Positions 26,382 through 35,454 of a DNA stretch of 64,000 nucleotides are shown here, piece after piece. The DNA is taken from assembly GCF_005771405.1 (NCBI RefSeq), contig NZ_VAUA01000004.1:186001-250000 (forward strand), given 5' to 3'. Below the pieces are notes generated by a model, which worked only from the letters and a program-made list of their open reading frames with translations, was not told the origin of the DNA and did no database searches. How positions within the stretch are numbered: the stretch's first letter is position 1; each line of letters begins with the position of its first letter. The translations under genes and the position numbers were made by a program. This DNA is from Parasedimentitalea maritima (lineage in GTDB: Bacteria; Pseudomonadota; Alphaproteobacteria; Rhodobacterales; Rhodobacteraceae).

Positions 26382-27710
26382 ATGTCCGGAATTCCGCACG
26401 ATCATTACGAACCCAAAACTGGTGGTGAAAAGTGGCTGCACAGCCGCCTGCCAATTGTTGGGTTGCTGTATGACACAATCATGATCCCCACTCCTAAGAA
26501 CCTCAACTGGTGGTGGATCTGGGGCATTGTACTGGCGTTCTGCCTGGTACTGCAAATTATCACAGGTATCGTTCTGGCGATGCACTACACACCGCATGTT
26601 GACCTGGCCTTTGCCAGTGTTGAACACATCATGCGTGACGTGAACGGCGGCTATATGCTGCGTTACGTGCACATGAATGGCGCCTCGTTGTTCTTTGTCG
26701 CTGTCTATATCCACATCTTCCGCGGGTTGTTCTATGGCTCGTATAAGGCCCCTCGTGAAATCACCTGGATCGTCGGTATGCTGATCTTCCTGATGATGAT
26801 GGGTGCCGGCTTTATGGGCTATGTCTTGCCTTGGGGTCAGATGTCGTTCTGGGGTGCAACCGTGATCACCGGCCTGTTTGGCGCGATTCCCTTTATCGGT
26901 GAAGCGCTGCAGACTTGGCTGCTGGGCGGACCTGCAGTTGGCAACGCCACACTGAACCGCTTCTTCTCGCTGCACTATCTGCTGCCATTCATCATTGCTG
27001 CATTGGTTATCGTGCACATCTGGGCCTTCCACACCACTGGCAACAACAACCCAACTGGTGTTGATGTTCGCAAAGGGTCGAAAGAAGAAGCCAAGAAAGA
27101 CACGCTGCCATTCTGGCCCTATTTCGTCATCAAAGACGTGTTTGCGCTGGTTGTTGTGTTGGTCGTGTTCTGGGCGATTGTTGGCTTTATGCCAAACTAC
27201 CTTGGTCACCCTGATAACTACATCGAAGCAAATCCGCTGGTGACACCTGCACACATCGTTCCTGAATGGTACTTCCTGCCGTTCTATGCGATCCTGCGGG
27301 CTTTCACCGCCGAAGTTTGGGTTGTTCAGTTCACCTCGTTCATCACTGGTGGCATCATCGATGCCAAGTTCTTTGGTGTGATGGCGATGTTTGGTGCGAT
27401 CGCTGTGATGGCTCTGGTGCCTTGGCTGGACACATCCCGCGTACGTTCGGGCACTTACCGTCCGATGTTCAAATGGTGGTTCTACCTGCTGATCGTCGAT
27501 TTCTTTGCCCTGATGTGGCTGGGTGCGATGCCTGCTGAAGAACCTTATGCGAGCTTCTCACTGATCGCTTCTGCTTACTGGTTTGGGTACTTCCTGGTGA
27601 TCCTGCCGCTGTTGGGTGTCATCGAAAAACCAACTGCCATTCCTGCGACCATCGAAGAAGATTTTGATGCGCATTATGGCAAGGCGTCTGACGCCAAAGC
27701 TGCCGAATAA
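26382..27710 (+). CDS. petB: Cytochrome b of the bc1 complex
   Basis: A 442-residue membrane subunit with eight TM helices that binds hemes bL and bH and forms the Qo and Qi sites. Visible landmarks are [11 protein letters not shown], the [17 protein letters not shown] helix with heme histidines, [30 protein letters not shown], and the Qo-site [14 protein letters not shown]. The length is normal for a fused alphaproteobacterial cytochrome b. It lies 11 bp after petA, with AAGGAAA before its ATG. Confidence 0.97.
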   Translation: MSGIPHDHYEPKTGGEKWLHSRLPIVGLLYDTIMIPTPKNLNWWWIWGIVLAFCLVLQIITGIVLAMHYTPHVDLAFASVEHIMRDVNGGYMLRYVHMNGASLFFVAVYIHIFRGLFYGSYKAPREITWIVGMLIFLMMMGAGFMGYVLPWGQMSFWGATVITGLFGAIPFIGEALQTWLLGGPAVGNATLNRFFSLHYLLPFIIAALVIVHIWAFHTTGNNNPTGVDVRKGSKEEAKKDTLPFWPYFVIKDVFALVVVLVVFWAIVGFMPNYLGHPDNYIEANPLVTPAHIVPEWYFLPFYAILRAFTAEVWVVQFTSFITGGIIDAKFFGVMAMFGAIAVMALVPWLDTSRVRSGTYRPMFKWWFYLLIVDFFALMWLGAMPAEEPYASFSLIASAYWFGYFLVILPLLGVIEKPTAIPATIEEDFDAHYGKASDAKAAE

Positions 27711-27728
27711 GAAAAGGGACCGGAAACT

Positions 27729-28517
27729 ATGTTGAAGAAACTTGTAATCGGTGCCGCTCTTGCTCTGACTCCTGTTGCCGCAATGGCAGCAGGGGGCGGC
27801 GACCAGCACATCGAGGATTTTGCGTTCTCGTTCGAAGGTCCGTTTGGCACCTACGACCAAAACCAGCTGCAACGCGGCTTGCAGATCTACACTGAGGTTT
27901 GTGCAGCCTGTCACGGGCTGAAGTTTGTCCCTATCCGCACATTGTCGGATGAGGGCGGACCACACATGCCAGAAGATCAGGTGCGCGCCTACGCAGCTGA
28001 ATACTTCTCGGTTTATGATTCCGTAGAAGATGAAGATCGTCCGGCAACTCCGGTGGACAATTTCCCAGCGAATACGAATGCTGGTGCACCTGATTTGAGC
28101 CTGATGGCCAAAGCGCGAGCAGGTTTCCACGGTCCTTATGGATCGGGTATGAACCAGTTGTTCAAGGGCATGGGCGGTGCTGAGTACATTGCATCATTGC
28201 TAGACGGCTATACTGGTGAAGAGAAAGAGGAAGCAGGGACTACCCTGTATGAAAACACCGCTTTCCCTGGTGGCTGGATTTCGATGGCACCACCACTGTC
28301 GGACGAACTCGTTGAGTTCAGTGACGGTCATGCTAACGACGTACGCGCTATGTCTCAGGACGTTGCGGCCTTCCTGATGTGGACGGCTGAGCCCAAGATG
28401 ATGGCGCGCCAGCAGGCTGGTTTTGTTGGTGTGCTGATCCTGACCATCCTGTCGGTTCTGCTGTACCTGACCAACAAGCGCATCTGGGCGCCGGTCAAGG
28501 GCCGCAAAGACAGCTAA
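27729..28517 (+). CDS. petC: Cytochrome c1 of the bc1 complex
   Basis: A 262-residue membrane-anchored c-type cytochrome. It has a Sec signal peptide ([20 protein letters not shown]). Heme attaches at VCAACHGL (CxxCH) near residue 60, and a C-terminal TM anchor ([16 protein letters not shown]) is visible. It accepts electrons from the Rieske protein and passes them to cytochrome c2. It lies 18 bp after petB and ends the operon; a strong terminator follows. Confidence 0.96.
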   Translation: MLKKLVIGAALALTPVAAMAAGGGDQHIEDFAFSFEGPFGTYDQNQLQRGLQIYTEVCAACHGLKFVPIRTLSDEGGPHMPEDQVRAYAAEYFSVYDSVEDEDRPATPVDNFPANTNAGAPDLSLMAKARAGFHGPYGSGMNQLFKGMGGAEYIASLLDGYTGEEKEEAGTTLYENTAFPGGWISMAPPLSDELVEFSDGHANDVRAMSQDVAAFLMWTAEPKMMARQQAGFVGVLILTILSVLLYLTNKRIWAPVKGRKDS

Positions 28518-28538
28518 ACGCTGGTTGGATAGAAAATC

Positions 28539-28571
28539 AAAAACCCCCGTGCATCTGCGCGGGGGTTTTTC
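28539..28571 (+). terminator. Rho-independent terminator of petABC
   Basis: AAAAACCCCC and GGGGGTTTTT flank a 12-nt loop region 21 bp after the petC stop. The A/T symmetry means it could also stop transcription arriving from the convergent mtaB side. Confidence 0.92.
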
Positions 28572-28587
28572 TTTGTGGTGCAGTACA

Positions 28588-28647
28588 ACGGGGGCCAGCC
28601 CCCAGCGCTGTGCGCTTCCCCCGGAGTATTTTTTAGCAAAAAGAAAC
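28588..28647. repeat. Intergenic GC-hairpin repeat copy 2 (CCCCCGG-TATTT type)
   Basis: GGGGGCCAGCCCCC is followed by CTTCCCCCGGAGTATTTTTT and an A-rich AAAAAGAAA tail. It has the same layout as 18517-18582. It sits in the 3' intergenic gap between convergent petC and mtaB. Confidence 0.5.
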
Positions 28648-28660
28648 CACTTAGATTTGC

Positions 28661-29917
28661 TCAGGCCGTCAGCTGGTTGCCGTCAATCCCAGTGATCAAC
28701 GCCGAGACAATCTGCCCTTCGGCTTGGGGGGTGGCAAACGTCACTTCGGTAAACTGCTCGGTGCGGCCCATATGTGGGTTTTCCATCAGGATGTGATGGG
28801 TTTTGTTTAACTGTGCTTGCAAGTGACGCTGGACCTGTGCGTCGCCCGCAGTACGCAGACGGGCGGCGCGATCCTTGATGACGTTGCCATTGATCTGGCT
28901 GGGGATCTTGGCCGCCGGCGTGCCGGTCCGTTTGGAATAGGGGAACACATGCAGCCAAGTTAGGTCGCATTCGGTGATCAGTTTCAGCGAGTTTTCAAAA
29001 TGCGCTTCGGTCTCTGTTGGAAAGCCGGCAATGATATCGGCACCAAAGGTCATGTCGGGGCGCAGTTTCTGGGCCTCTTCGGCGAACCGGATGGCATCGT
29101 CGCGCAGGTGGCGGCGCTTCATCCGTTTCAGGATCAGATCATCGCCATGCTGCAGCGACAGGTGTAGATGTGGCATCAGGCGCGGTTCGGTGGCGATGGC
29201 CATCATCAGGTTCTCGTCCACCTCGATCGAATCGATGGAAGAGATCCGCAAACGGGGCAGGTCGGGCACCAACCTCAGGATCCGCATCACCAGATCACCC
29301 AGCTTGGGCGCCGCAGGCAGGTCAGCCCCCCAGGAGGTCAGATCAACCCCGGTCAGCACCACCTCGTTATAGCCGCGATCGACCAATCGTTTGATTTGAT
29401 CCACTACCACTCCGGCTGGTACTGAACGTGAATTACCACGGCCATAGGGGATGATGCAAAATGTACAACGATGGTCGCAGCCATTTTGAACCTGAACATA
29501 GGCGCGGCTGCGGGTGCCAAAGCCGTCAATCAGATGGCCAGCGGTTTCCGTGACTGACATGATGTCGTCGACCTGCACTGCTTCGCTTTCGCCGATAAAA
29601 TCCGCTGCCATGCCGGTCCAGGTTTCGGGCTGCATCTTCTCGGTGTTGCCGATAACCGCGTCAACCTCATCCATTTTGGTAAAGGTCTCAGGTTCGGTCT
29701 GTGCCGCGCAGCCGGTAACGATCAACCGGGCGTCTGGGTTTTCGCGACGCAGTTTGCGAATCTCCTGCCGGGCCTTGCGCACGGCCTCGGCCGTGACCGC
29801 GCATGTGTTGACGACCACAGCGTTTTCCAGCCCTGCCTGTTGCGACAGCTCTTTCATGGCCTCGGTTTCATAAGCATTCAATCGGCAGCCGAGAGTGGTG
29901 AATTTGGGAACGCTCAT
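28661..29917 (-). CDS. mtaB: tRNA t6A37 methylthiotransferase MtaB
   Basis: A 418-residue radical-SAM methylthiotransferase. The N-terminal domain carries cluster cysteines in TLGCRLNAYE, VNTCAVT and VTGCAAQ. The radical-SAM motif is CDHRCTFCIIPYGRG (CxxxCxxC). A C-terminal TRAM-like part follows, ending about residue 418. It adds a methylthio group to t6A37 to give ms2t6A in ANN-decoding tRNAs. Its start overlaps the dapF stop by 4 bp, so the two are translated together, a pairing often seen in this group. Confidence 0.94.
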   Translation of the reverse strand: MSVPKFTTLGCRLNAYETEAMKELSQQAGLENAVVVNTCAVTAEAVRKARQEIRKLRRENPDARLIVTGCAAQTEPETFTKMDEVDAVIGNTEKMQPETWTGMAADFIGESEAVQVDDIMSVTETAGHLIDGFGTRSRAYVQVQNGCDHRCTFCIIPYGRGNSRSVPAGVVVDQIKRLVDRGYNEVVLTGVDLTSWGADLPAAPKLGDLVMRILRLVPDLPRLRISSIDSIEVDENLMMAIATEPRLMPHLHLSLQHGDDLILKRMKRRHLRDDAIRFAEEAQKLRPDMTFGADIIAGFPTETEAHFENSLKLITECDLTWLHVFPYSKRTGTPAAKIPSQINGNVIKDRAARLRTAGDAQVQRHLQAQLNKTHHILMENPHMGRTEQFTEVTFATPQAEGQIVSALITGIDGNQLTA

Positions 29918-30756
29918 GTCAGGCTAGCCAGAAATTCAGAGGTGAAAACACCGTTAGCCACATGCATTGTGTTGCCGGTCATCCAGACACCATCCTCGCG
30001 CCAGTCGATCCACAGGGTGCCGCCATCCAGATCAATCTGCACTTTGCGACTGGTTAGTCCACGTCGGGCCGCAGCAACGGCAGTTGCACAGGAGGACGAG
30101 CCGGAGGCCAGCGTAATGCCTACGCCCCGCTCCCAGACCCGCATACGTAAGTGGTTGGGGGCGATCAGTTGAGCCACCTGCACATTGGTGCGTTCCGGAT
30201 ACAAAGGGTGATGTTCCAAACGGCCACCAAATTCCTCTAACCGGACCTGCTCGGCATCCTCGACAAAAAAGGTGCAGTGCGGATTACCCATGCCGGTTGC
30301 CGTCGGAGCACCCTCGATTGGTAGTTCCAATGTGTCCATCTCTTCGGCCAGCGGGACTTCATTCCACAGCAACTGCGGATGCCCCATATTAACCGAAGTT
30401 AGCCCGTGGCCTGCATCGCGCGCGAACAGATCACCTCGATCTGTGGTCAAGTGTAATTCGGCCTTGTCACATTCATCCATTAGCCACCGGGCTATGCAGC
30501 GAGTGGCATTGCCGCAGGCCGCAGAAGTCGATCCGTCGGCATTGTAAAAAGTAAGATGCGCGTCAGCAGCCCCATTTTCAATCACTGCCAGCTGATCAAA
30601 GCCCATCCCAAACTGGCGATGGGCGATTCCCCGTGCCAACGCAGGAGAAATTTCGACAGGATGGACGCGCGCATCAACAACGACGAAGTCGTTGCCCAGC
30701 CCATGCATCTTCATAAACGGCAATCCGGAGGAGGTTTTGGTGTTCATGTCGGCCAT
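29914..30756 (-). CDS. dapF: Diaminopimelate epimerase
   Basis: A 280-residue PLP-independent epimerase that converts LL- to meso-diaminopimelate for lysine and cell-wall synthesis. The N-terminal FMKMHGLGNDFVVVDAR is the signature. The two active-site cysteines lie in SAACGNATRC and LASGSSSCATAVAAA. The ATG at 30756 is chosen because AGGG sits close upstream; the ATG at 30747 (MNTKTSS) is also possible, and the frame is open to 30783. It is coupled by 4-bp overlap to mtaB. Confidence 0.95.
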   Translation of the reverse strand: MADMNTKTSSGLPFMKMHGLGNDFVVVDARVHPVEISPALARGIAHRQFGMGFDQLAVIENGAADAHLTFYNADGSTSAACGNATRCIARWLMDECDKAELHLTTDRGDLFARDAGHGLTSVNMGHPQLLWNEVPLAEEMDTLELPIEGAPTATGMGNPHCTFFVEDAEQVRLEEFGGRLEHHPLYPERTNVQVAQLIAPNHLRMRVWERGVGITLASGSSSCATAVAAARRGLTSRKVQIDLDGGTLWIDWREDGVWMTGNTMHVANGVFTSEFLASLT

Positions 30757-30967
30757 ATAACCCTGCCCAAAGAATGAATCCACCCTTGGGTTAAGAAAGT
30801 TGAAAAAAGCTCTTGACCGTCTGCCAAGCTGGCCCTAGAGAGAGCGCCTATCGGGACGGTGAGAATGACAAGTTCAAACGGTCGCGAAGCAAATTAAGTT
30901 CTTGATCTTCTTCGATCATTCAGCTTAAAGAGCGACACAGCAACGATCTGATCGTTTCGAAAAAAGT

Positions 30968-31043
30968 GGGCCGTTAGCTCAGTTGGTAGAGCAACTGACT
31001 TTTAATCAGTAGGTCGTTGGTTCGAACCCAACACGGCTCACCA
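30968..31043 (+). tRNA. tRNA-Lys (anticodon UUU)
   Basis: A 76-nt cloverleaf. The acceptor stem GGGCCGT pairs with ACGGCTC, followed by A and an encoded CCA. The D arm is around GCTCAGTTGGTAGAGC, the anticodon stem-loop ACTGA-CTTTTAA-TCAGT gives anticodon UUU, and the T arm is around TTGGTTCGAACCCAA. A candidate promoter TTGATC-17-TTAAAG lies at 30902-30930. The 3' half is repeated, degenerated, at 38324-38373, so this gene marks one border of the sugar island. Confidence 0.97.
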
Positions 31044-31431
31044 CTTTTCCTCTATACGAATATCGCTAGATCTGGACGCACTCAGGAATACCGGAACGTT
31101 GCTTGTGGGAAGTATCACAAGAGCTAAACCCATGGTGTCGGCAGGCGATACATAGGATGGCAGGGGTGCTTTCGGATAAGGTCAATATGGGGCGTTGAGC
31201 AAATGTTCATAGGCCCCCAGTCAATTCGTCTCGAAAATATTTCATGTTATGAATGTTGGGATTGAGTTCCAGTGCTATGTAGCCCGTCACTTTTGCAAAG
31301 AACTCTAATGTTCCGATAGCTTGATAGATCATGCGAAGAGGCTTCTTGAGGATCCCAATTCAATTTTGTTAAATGCGGACTGCACCACAAGGTTCTTGTG
31401 CTTTCGGGACGCAAACAGCGAGAAAGTCTAA
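31044..31431. other. 388-bp AT-richer stretch at the left end of the sugar island
   Basis: No coding frame, RNA or repeat is recognised here beyond the tRNA 3' flank. It separates tRNA-Lys from the first glycosyltransferase and should contain that gene's promoter. No hairpin terminator like the one at 38377-38400 follows the tRNA here, consistent with an insertion having split the tRNA from its terminator. Confidence 0.5.
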
Positions 31432-32187
31432 ATGGATAGTTTTTTACGTCTCAGCGTGTGCATTCCTGCATACTCCATGGGTGGGATGGGTGCGCAGTAT
31501 TTGAAAACGTCATTGGATATCCTGGGGCAGCAGGAGTTCCGTGATTTCGAAGTGGTTGTTGCTGATCAGTCGGATGACAATAGTATAGCTGAGCTCTGTC
31601 TGAGCTATGAAAATATGTCTGTTCGACATCTGGATACAAGGCACCTGAAACGACAAGGGTCTGCCAATACCAATGCAGCGATTGAAGCCGCACAGGGCGA
31701 AATCATTAAAGTCCTATTTCAAGATGATTTCTTGAACGGAAATGATGCGCTTACGAAGATCGCTGGAGCCTTTGACGACCCGGAGGTTCATTGGATCGTG
31801 ACGGGATCGGAGCACACCCGCGATGGTCAAACTTTGATCCGTCCATTTGTTCCGCATTTTCACAGCCGTATCCAATTTGGAAAGAATACAATAAGCAGCC
31901 CCTCGGTGCTCGCCTTGCGTCGCGCGCATGCGCCCAAATTCGATGAGGTGCTGATTTGGCTGATGGATGTAGATTATTACAAGCAGTGTTCGCTCTGTTT
32001 TGGGCTACCAAAGGTGTTGCTTGAGCCTTTGGTCGTGAACAGACAGCACTCTGGCCAAGTCAGCGCAAGCGTCAGTCGAGCGCTTGTTCGTCGGGAGTTG
32101 CGCTATGTCCGCCAAAAGTATGCGGCGCATATGAGTTGGGGCGATTGGTGGCACTATATTGGTCGACTACGAAGAACGTTTCTTTAG
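31432..32187 (+). CDS. Family 2 glycosyltransferase
   Basis: A 251-residue GT-A-fold glycosyltransferase. The N-terminal LSVCIPAYSMGGMGAQYL and VVVADQSDDNS are the nucleotide-sugar-binding beginnings. GSANTNAAIEAAQGEIIKVL and FQDDF supply the DXD-like metal site. No membrane segment is visible, so it is probably a cytosolic enzyme working on a lipid- or membrane-linked acceptor. The codon use and lower GC differ from the housekeeping genes. It is first of the sugar-island genes; donor and acceptor are unknown. Confidence 0.85.
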   Translation: MDSFLRLSVCIPAYSMGGMGAQYLKTSLDILGQQEFRDFEVVVADQSDDNSIAELCLSYENMSVRHLDTRHLKRQGSANTNAAIEAAQGEIIKVLFQDDFLNGNDALTKIAGAFDDPEVHWIVTGSEHTRDGQTLIRPFVPHFHSRIQFGKNTISSPSVLALRRAHAPKFDEVLIWLMDVDYYKQCSLCFGLPKVLLEPLVVNRQHSGQVSASVSRALVRRELRYVRQKYAAHMSWGDWWHYIGRLRRTFL

Positions 32188-32314
32188 TTACCATCGACTT
32201 CTAACGTAGAATGGCACGAGACTAGGGGGCAATTCTTTGATATGGCGTTAGCATAGTCAAATTGACTGTTTTCCGAAAGATTCGAACGTTCATCAAAGAC
32301 GGGTAGCCCACTAA

Positions 32315-32995
32315 ATGTCGCAGAAATTACTGATAGTCGGAGCAGGTGAGTTTGCTGATATTGCTTATGAGTATTTTACTGTAGATAGCTCGTACACCGT
32401 CGTGGGATTTGCTGTAGAAAAAGAATATTTCGATGAAACTGAGAAGTTCGGGCTCCCAGTCGTTGTCTTCGAGGATGCCGAAAGACACTTTGATCCAGCT
32501 ACGACTGAAGCGCATGTAGCAATTACCTCGACGCAACTTAACAGAGTAAGAGAACGCCTAATTAAATCGACCCGGGACAAGGGTTACACGTTGGCGAACT
32601 TCATAAGCCCGCGCGCAATGGTGTGGCGCACAGCGAAGTTGGGTTCAAATGTTTTCATTTTCGAAAATAATGTAGTGCAGCACGGTGTTAAAATTGGAGA
32701 TGGGTGTGTTCTCTGGTCAGGAAATCATATCGGACATCAGACGGAGATCGGCGATAACTGTTTCGTTTCATCCCATGCGGTGATTTCTGGCTATTGCAGG
32801 ATCGGTGAACGCAGCTTTTTGGGCGTGAACTGCACGTTTGCGGATAATGTGACGATCGGAGCTGACAGCTTTGTTGGCATGGCTGCTGCCGTCAACAAAT
32901 CCTTCGAAGAACCTGGATTGATATTGAATGGCAATCCCGCTACGCCATCGCGGGTCTCTTCCTATCGTTATTTTAAACTGAAGCCGTCGGCATGA
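32315..32995 (+). CDS. Sugar N/O-acyltransferase, left-handed beta-helix (PglD/NeuD-like)
   Basis: A 226-residue protein with a small N-terminal Rossmann-like part (KLLIVGAGEFADIAYEYF) and a C-terminal hexapeptide-repeat beta-helix (for example AKLGSNVFIFENNVVQHGVK, and GDNCFVSSHAVISGYCRIGE). This layout is that of PglD, NeuD and related sugar acetyltransferases, which acylate an amino or hydroxyl group on a nucleotide sugar. With the FdtA/FdtB-like genes in the same island it could N-acylate the 3-amino-3,6-dideoxyhexose. The sampled bases 32341-32460 contain only 50 G/C of 120. It overlaps the next gene by 4 bp. Confidence 0.82.
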   Translation: MSQKLLIVGAGEFADIAYEYFTVDSSYTVVGFAVEKEYFDETEKFGLPVVVFEDAERHFDPATTEAHVAITSTQLNRVRERLIKSTRDKGYTLANFISPRAMVWRTAKLGSNVFIFENNVVQHGVKIGDGCVLWSGNHIGHQTEIGDNCFVSSHAVISGYCRIGERSFLGVNCTFADNVTIGADSFVGMAAAVNKSFEEPGLILNGNPATPSRVSSYRYFKLKPSA

Positions 32996-33921
32996 CGTGG
33001 CGCAAGCAAGGACTGGTTTACTGTCCTGACGGGACTTCTTCCTGGGCGCGGCATTCCTTCATGACGCCTACTCCCTGGCTCCGGGACGGTAACACGATTC
33101 GATTGTTTGGCGGCTCGCGAGATGAACAGGGCGTCAGCCGGATTGGCTGGGTGGATGTGGACGCGGCAGACCCCAAGCACATCAAGGCAATATCTTCCGA
33201 ACCAGTTCTGGATGTCGGCGCGCCTGGCATGTTTGACGACAATGGCGTGATCATGGGCGATGTTCTGGAGGTATCGAAAGACGAACTCCGGCTATATTAT
33301 GTAGGCTTTCAATTGGTTGAGAAGGCCAAGTTTCTTGCTTTTACGGGGGTCGCAATTAGTCATGACCGGGGCGACACTTTTAGACGTTACCAGCAAACCC
33401 CAATATTGGATCGTTGCCCCGAAGGTACAATAATTGGCGCGCTTCACTCCATTTCACGGATGCCGGGCGATGGGTATCGCGCGTGGATTGCTCGCGGTAG
33501 CGGGTGGCAAGAGCTTGAGGGAAGACAATATCCGAAGTATGATTGCTGGACACTGACCAGCACTGATGGGCTTAAGTTTGACGATGCCTCTGCCAAGCAA
33601 ATTGTCACTCCTAATCAGGCAGAATACCGCATAGGTCGTCCGCGCGCCAACCAATTGGCAGACGGAACTTGGGAACTGCGAGTGACGTCGGACACATTAG
33701 CCAAACAGTATGAAAGCTTTCGGTTCACGTCTGCTGATGGGGTCACTTTTGCCCGGACCGATGCCGTAGAGTTACCGCGTGGGGATGACGGAAGCTGGGA
33801 TAGTGACATGACTTGCTATCCAGCGCACATCGAAACGCAAACTGGAGCGCGCTACCTTTTTTACAATGGAAACGACATGGGGCGCACTGGCGTGGGTGTT
33901 GCGAAGTGGCATGGTCCATGA
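32992..33921 (+). CDS. Beta-propeller glycosidase-like protein of unknown function
   Basis: A 309-residue protein with repeated blade-like segments such as DGNTIRLFGGSRDEQGVSRI, DELRLYYVGFQ, GYRAWIARGSG and GARYLFYNGNDMGRTGVGVA. These resemble the five-bladed propeller of GH43/GH32/GH130-type enzymes and their catalytically uncertain relatives often found in surface-polysaccharide clusters. No signal peptide is seen, so it would act in the cytosol. It is coupled to the acyltransferase by a 4-bp overlap. Enzyme activity (hydrolase or phosphorylase) cannot be claimed. Confidence 0.65.
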   Translation: MTWRKQGLVYCPDGTSSWARHSFMTPTPWLRDGNTIRLFGGSRDEQGVSRIGWVDVDAADPKHIKAISSEPVLDVGAPGMFDDNGVIMGDVLEVSKDELRLYYVGFQLVEKAKFLAFTGVAISHDRGDTFRRYQQTPILDRCPEGTIIGALHSISRMPGDGYRAWIARGSGWQELEGRQYPKYDCWTLTSTDGLKFDDASAKQIVTPNQAEYRIGRPRANQLADGTWELRVTSDTLAKQYESFRFTSADGVTFARTDAVELPRGDDGSWDSDMTCYPAHIETQTGARYLFYNGNDMGRTGVGVAKWHGP

Positions 33922-34005
33922 CCTGTTTTGCAGAAATCAAACCCTTCTGTAGCAGCCATCTATGCCACTTTTGGGGATATCGTTGACCAATTCACTTTCG
34001 TTGAC

Positions 34006-35454
34006 CTAAATCCATTGGGTCGCCAGCATTTTGTTGATCTCGCTTTTTATCGACGTCGGCAGGTCAGCCTCCCGAATTGCAAAGTATAGACTCAACCGAA
34101 TGGGGGCCGAGATATCTCGCCAGATGCGCTTGGGTACCTGGACCCTGTTTTGCTCGGCCCATCTGCGCGCGTTGTAATCAGAATCTCTTTGGCCAAGTGG
34201 CGGTAAATACTCGATAGCAGGAATAGGACATCCGCGCGCGGCACTCATGACTCGGTCGGTCACTGCAGTGCCAGAAAAGTCCATGAGGAGCCTTTTCTGG
34301 ATCGTTTTGAGATCGAACGGATAGGCACCACCATTAATATAGGACACAAGAGCATTTTGCATCTCATTGATGGTCTCGAATCTCAACGCGTCAGTTGGGC
34401 TGACCCCAGCGGCGTTTCCTGCATTTGGCGCAAAGCAGGGAACACCCAATGCCGCAGCTTGCGGATAGGCCGTACCTCCATCAAGCGGAAAGCTATCTAC
34501 ATAACAAGAAGCCGTTTTCAATATGTCTTCTACTTGCTTTGGTGGGAGGGGGCCGCATAGTTGGATTCGGCCCGGAAATGCGCCAGTGACTTCGCTCCAC
34601 CAGGCATCTTTTGGGGATGGTCCGATCAGAACTACATCATTTTTGATCTGTGGCAAAAGCGTCTTAAGGAAATCGGGAAAGCTAAGACCTGGGGTTGGAG
34701 AAAACTTTCCACCACCTCCCATGGATACTATTGGGCCATGGCGAGATGCGGAATGGTCTGGTACCTGATAGTTCTCGTCGATTATCGGAATGCCCATGAA
34801 GCTTTGCGCCTGCGCAGTACGGCGTCCAAGAGTGGTCTTCCAGCCAGTCATGCAGATTTCAAGCACAACGTCAGCGGCGCCCGACCCCAAGCTAAAGACG
34901 TGATCCGCATGATTGACGAACAGAATTTTCTTACCCTGAGATCTAAGGATACGGGCGGCAAATGCTGCTGCACTGTCGTCAGGGTGAATATGCAGCAGAA
35001 TAGTATCTGCCTTTTGCCCTGCAGCGACAATTGCGGCTGCACGGACAGCAGGTTTTCCTTTCAGCCTAGTAACAGTCCCTCCGAAATCGACAATATGGTT
35101 GCTTCTGCGAGGGTCGGTAACCAAGAGAGCCTGAGTCCCATGTTTTGAAAGGCCCTCGATCAATCTCCACAACAAGCGAGAGTGTCCACCCTGCTCATAA
35201 GTCTGTGTGGCAATGTGCAGGAAGTTGGTTTTTGGTAAACTTGGCTGTGATGATTTCAGAGGTCGATCTCGCCATCTTTCAAAGAAAGCAACTTCAAGGG
35301 GATCGTCCCCAAAATGCCCGGAAATATTGTCCCAATGCAAACGAGCATAGAGCCTTAACAGTGCTAAGCCATCATTCAGGTTGTTGCTTTGTAAGGCTGC
35401 GGAGCGCAATATGTTTGAGAAGGTTTTCAAGGACGTGAAGGATTGCGAATGCAT
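34006..35454 (-). CDS. GT-B-like glycosyltransferase of unknown specificity
   Basis: A 482-residue protein. Residues about 80-150 contain FLHIATQTYEQGGHSRLLWR, a GT-B N-domain beginning like those of group-1-type glycosyltransferases. The later VLIGPSPKDAWW, RIQLCGPLPPKQVEDILKTA and DGGTAYPQAAALGVPCFAP form the nucleotide-sugar-binding C-domain. The ATG at 35454 (MHSQSFTS) overlaps the stop of the upstream gene (TAATG), so the frame open to 35580 is not used. It is in the sugar island on the opposite strand from the other genes. Donor and acceptor are unknown. Confidence 0.7.
   Translation of the reverse strand: MHSQSFTSLKTFSNILRSAALQSNNLNDGLALLRLYARLHWDNISGHFGDDPLEVAFFERWRDRPLKSSQPSLPKTNFLHIATQTYEQGGHSRLLWRLIEGLSKHGTQALLVTDPRRSNHIVDFGGTVTRLKGKPAVRAAAIVAAGQKADTILLHIHPDDSAAAFAARILRSQGKKILFVNHADHVFSLGSGAADVVLEICMTGWKTTLGRRTAQAQSFMGIPIIDENYQVPDHSASRHGPIVSMGGGGKFSPTPGLSFPDFLKTLLPQIKNDVVLIGPSPKDAWWSEVTGAFPGRIQLCGPLPPKQVEDILKTASCYVDSFPLDGGTAYPQAAALGVPCFAPNAGNAAGVSPTDALRFETINEMQNALVSYINGGAYPFDLKTIQKRLLMDFSGTAVTDRVMSAARGCPIPAIEYLPPLGQRDSDYNARRWAEQNRVQVPKRIWRDISAPIRLSLYFAIREADLPTSIKSEINKMLATQWI

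Noticed and set aside
26271-27254. Minus-strand open frame (327 codons) opposite petA/petB
   Set aside because: It is antisense to strongly conserved bc1 genes; composition is His/Gln-rich with no domain.
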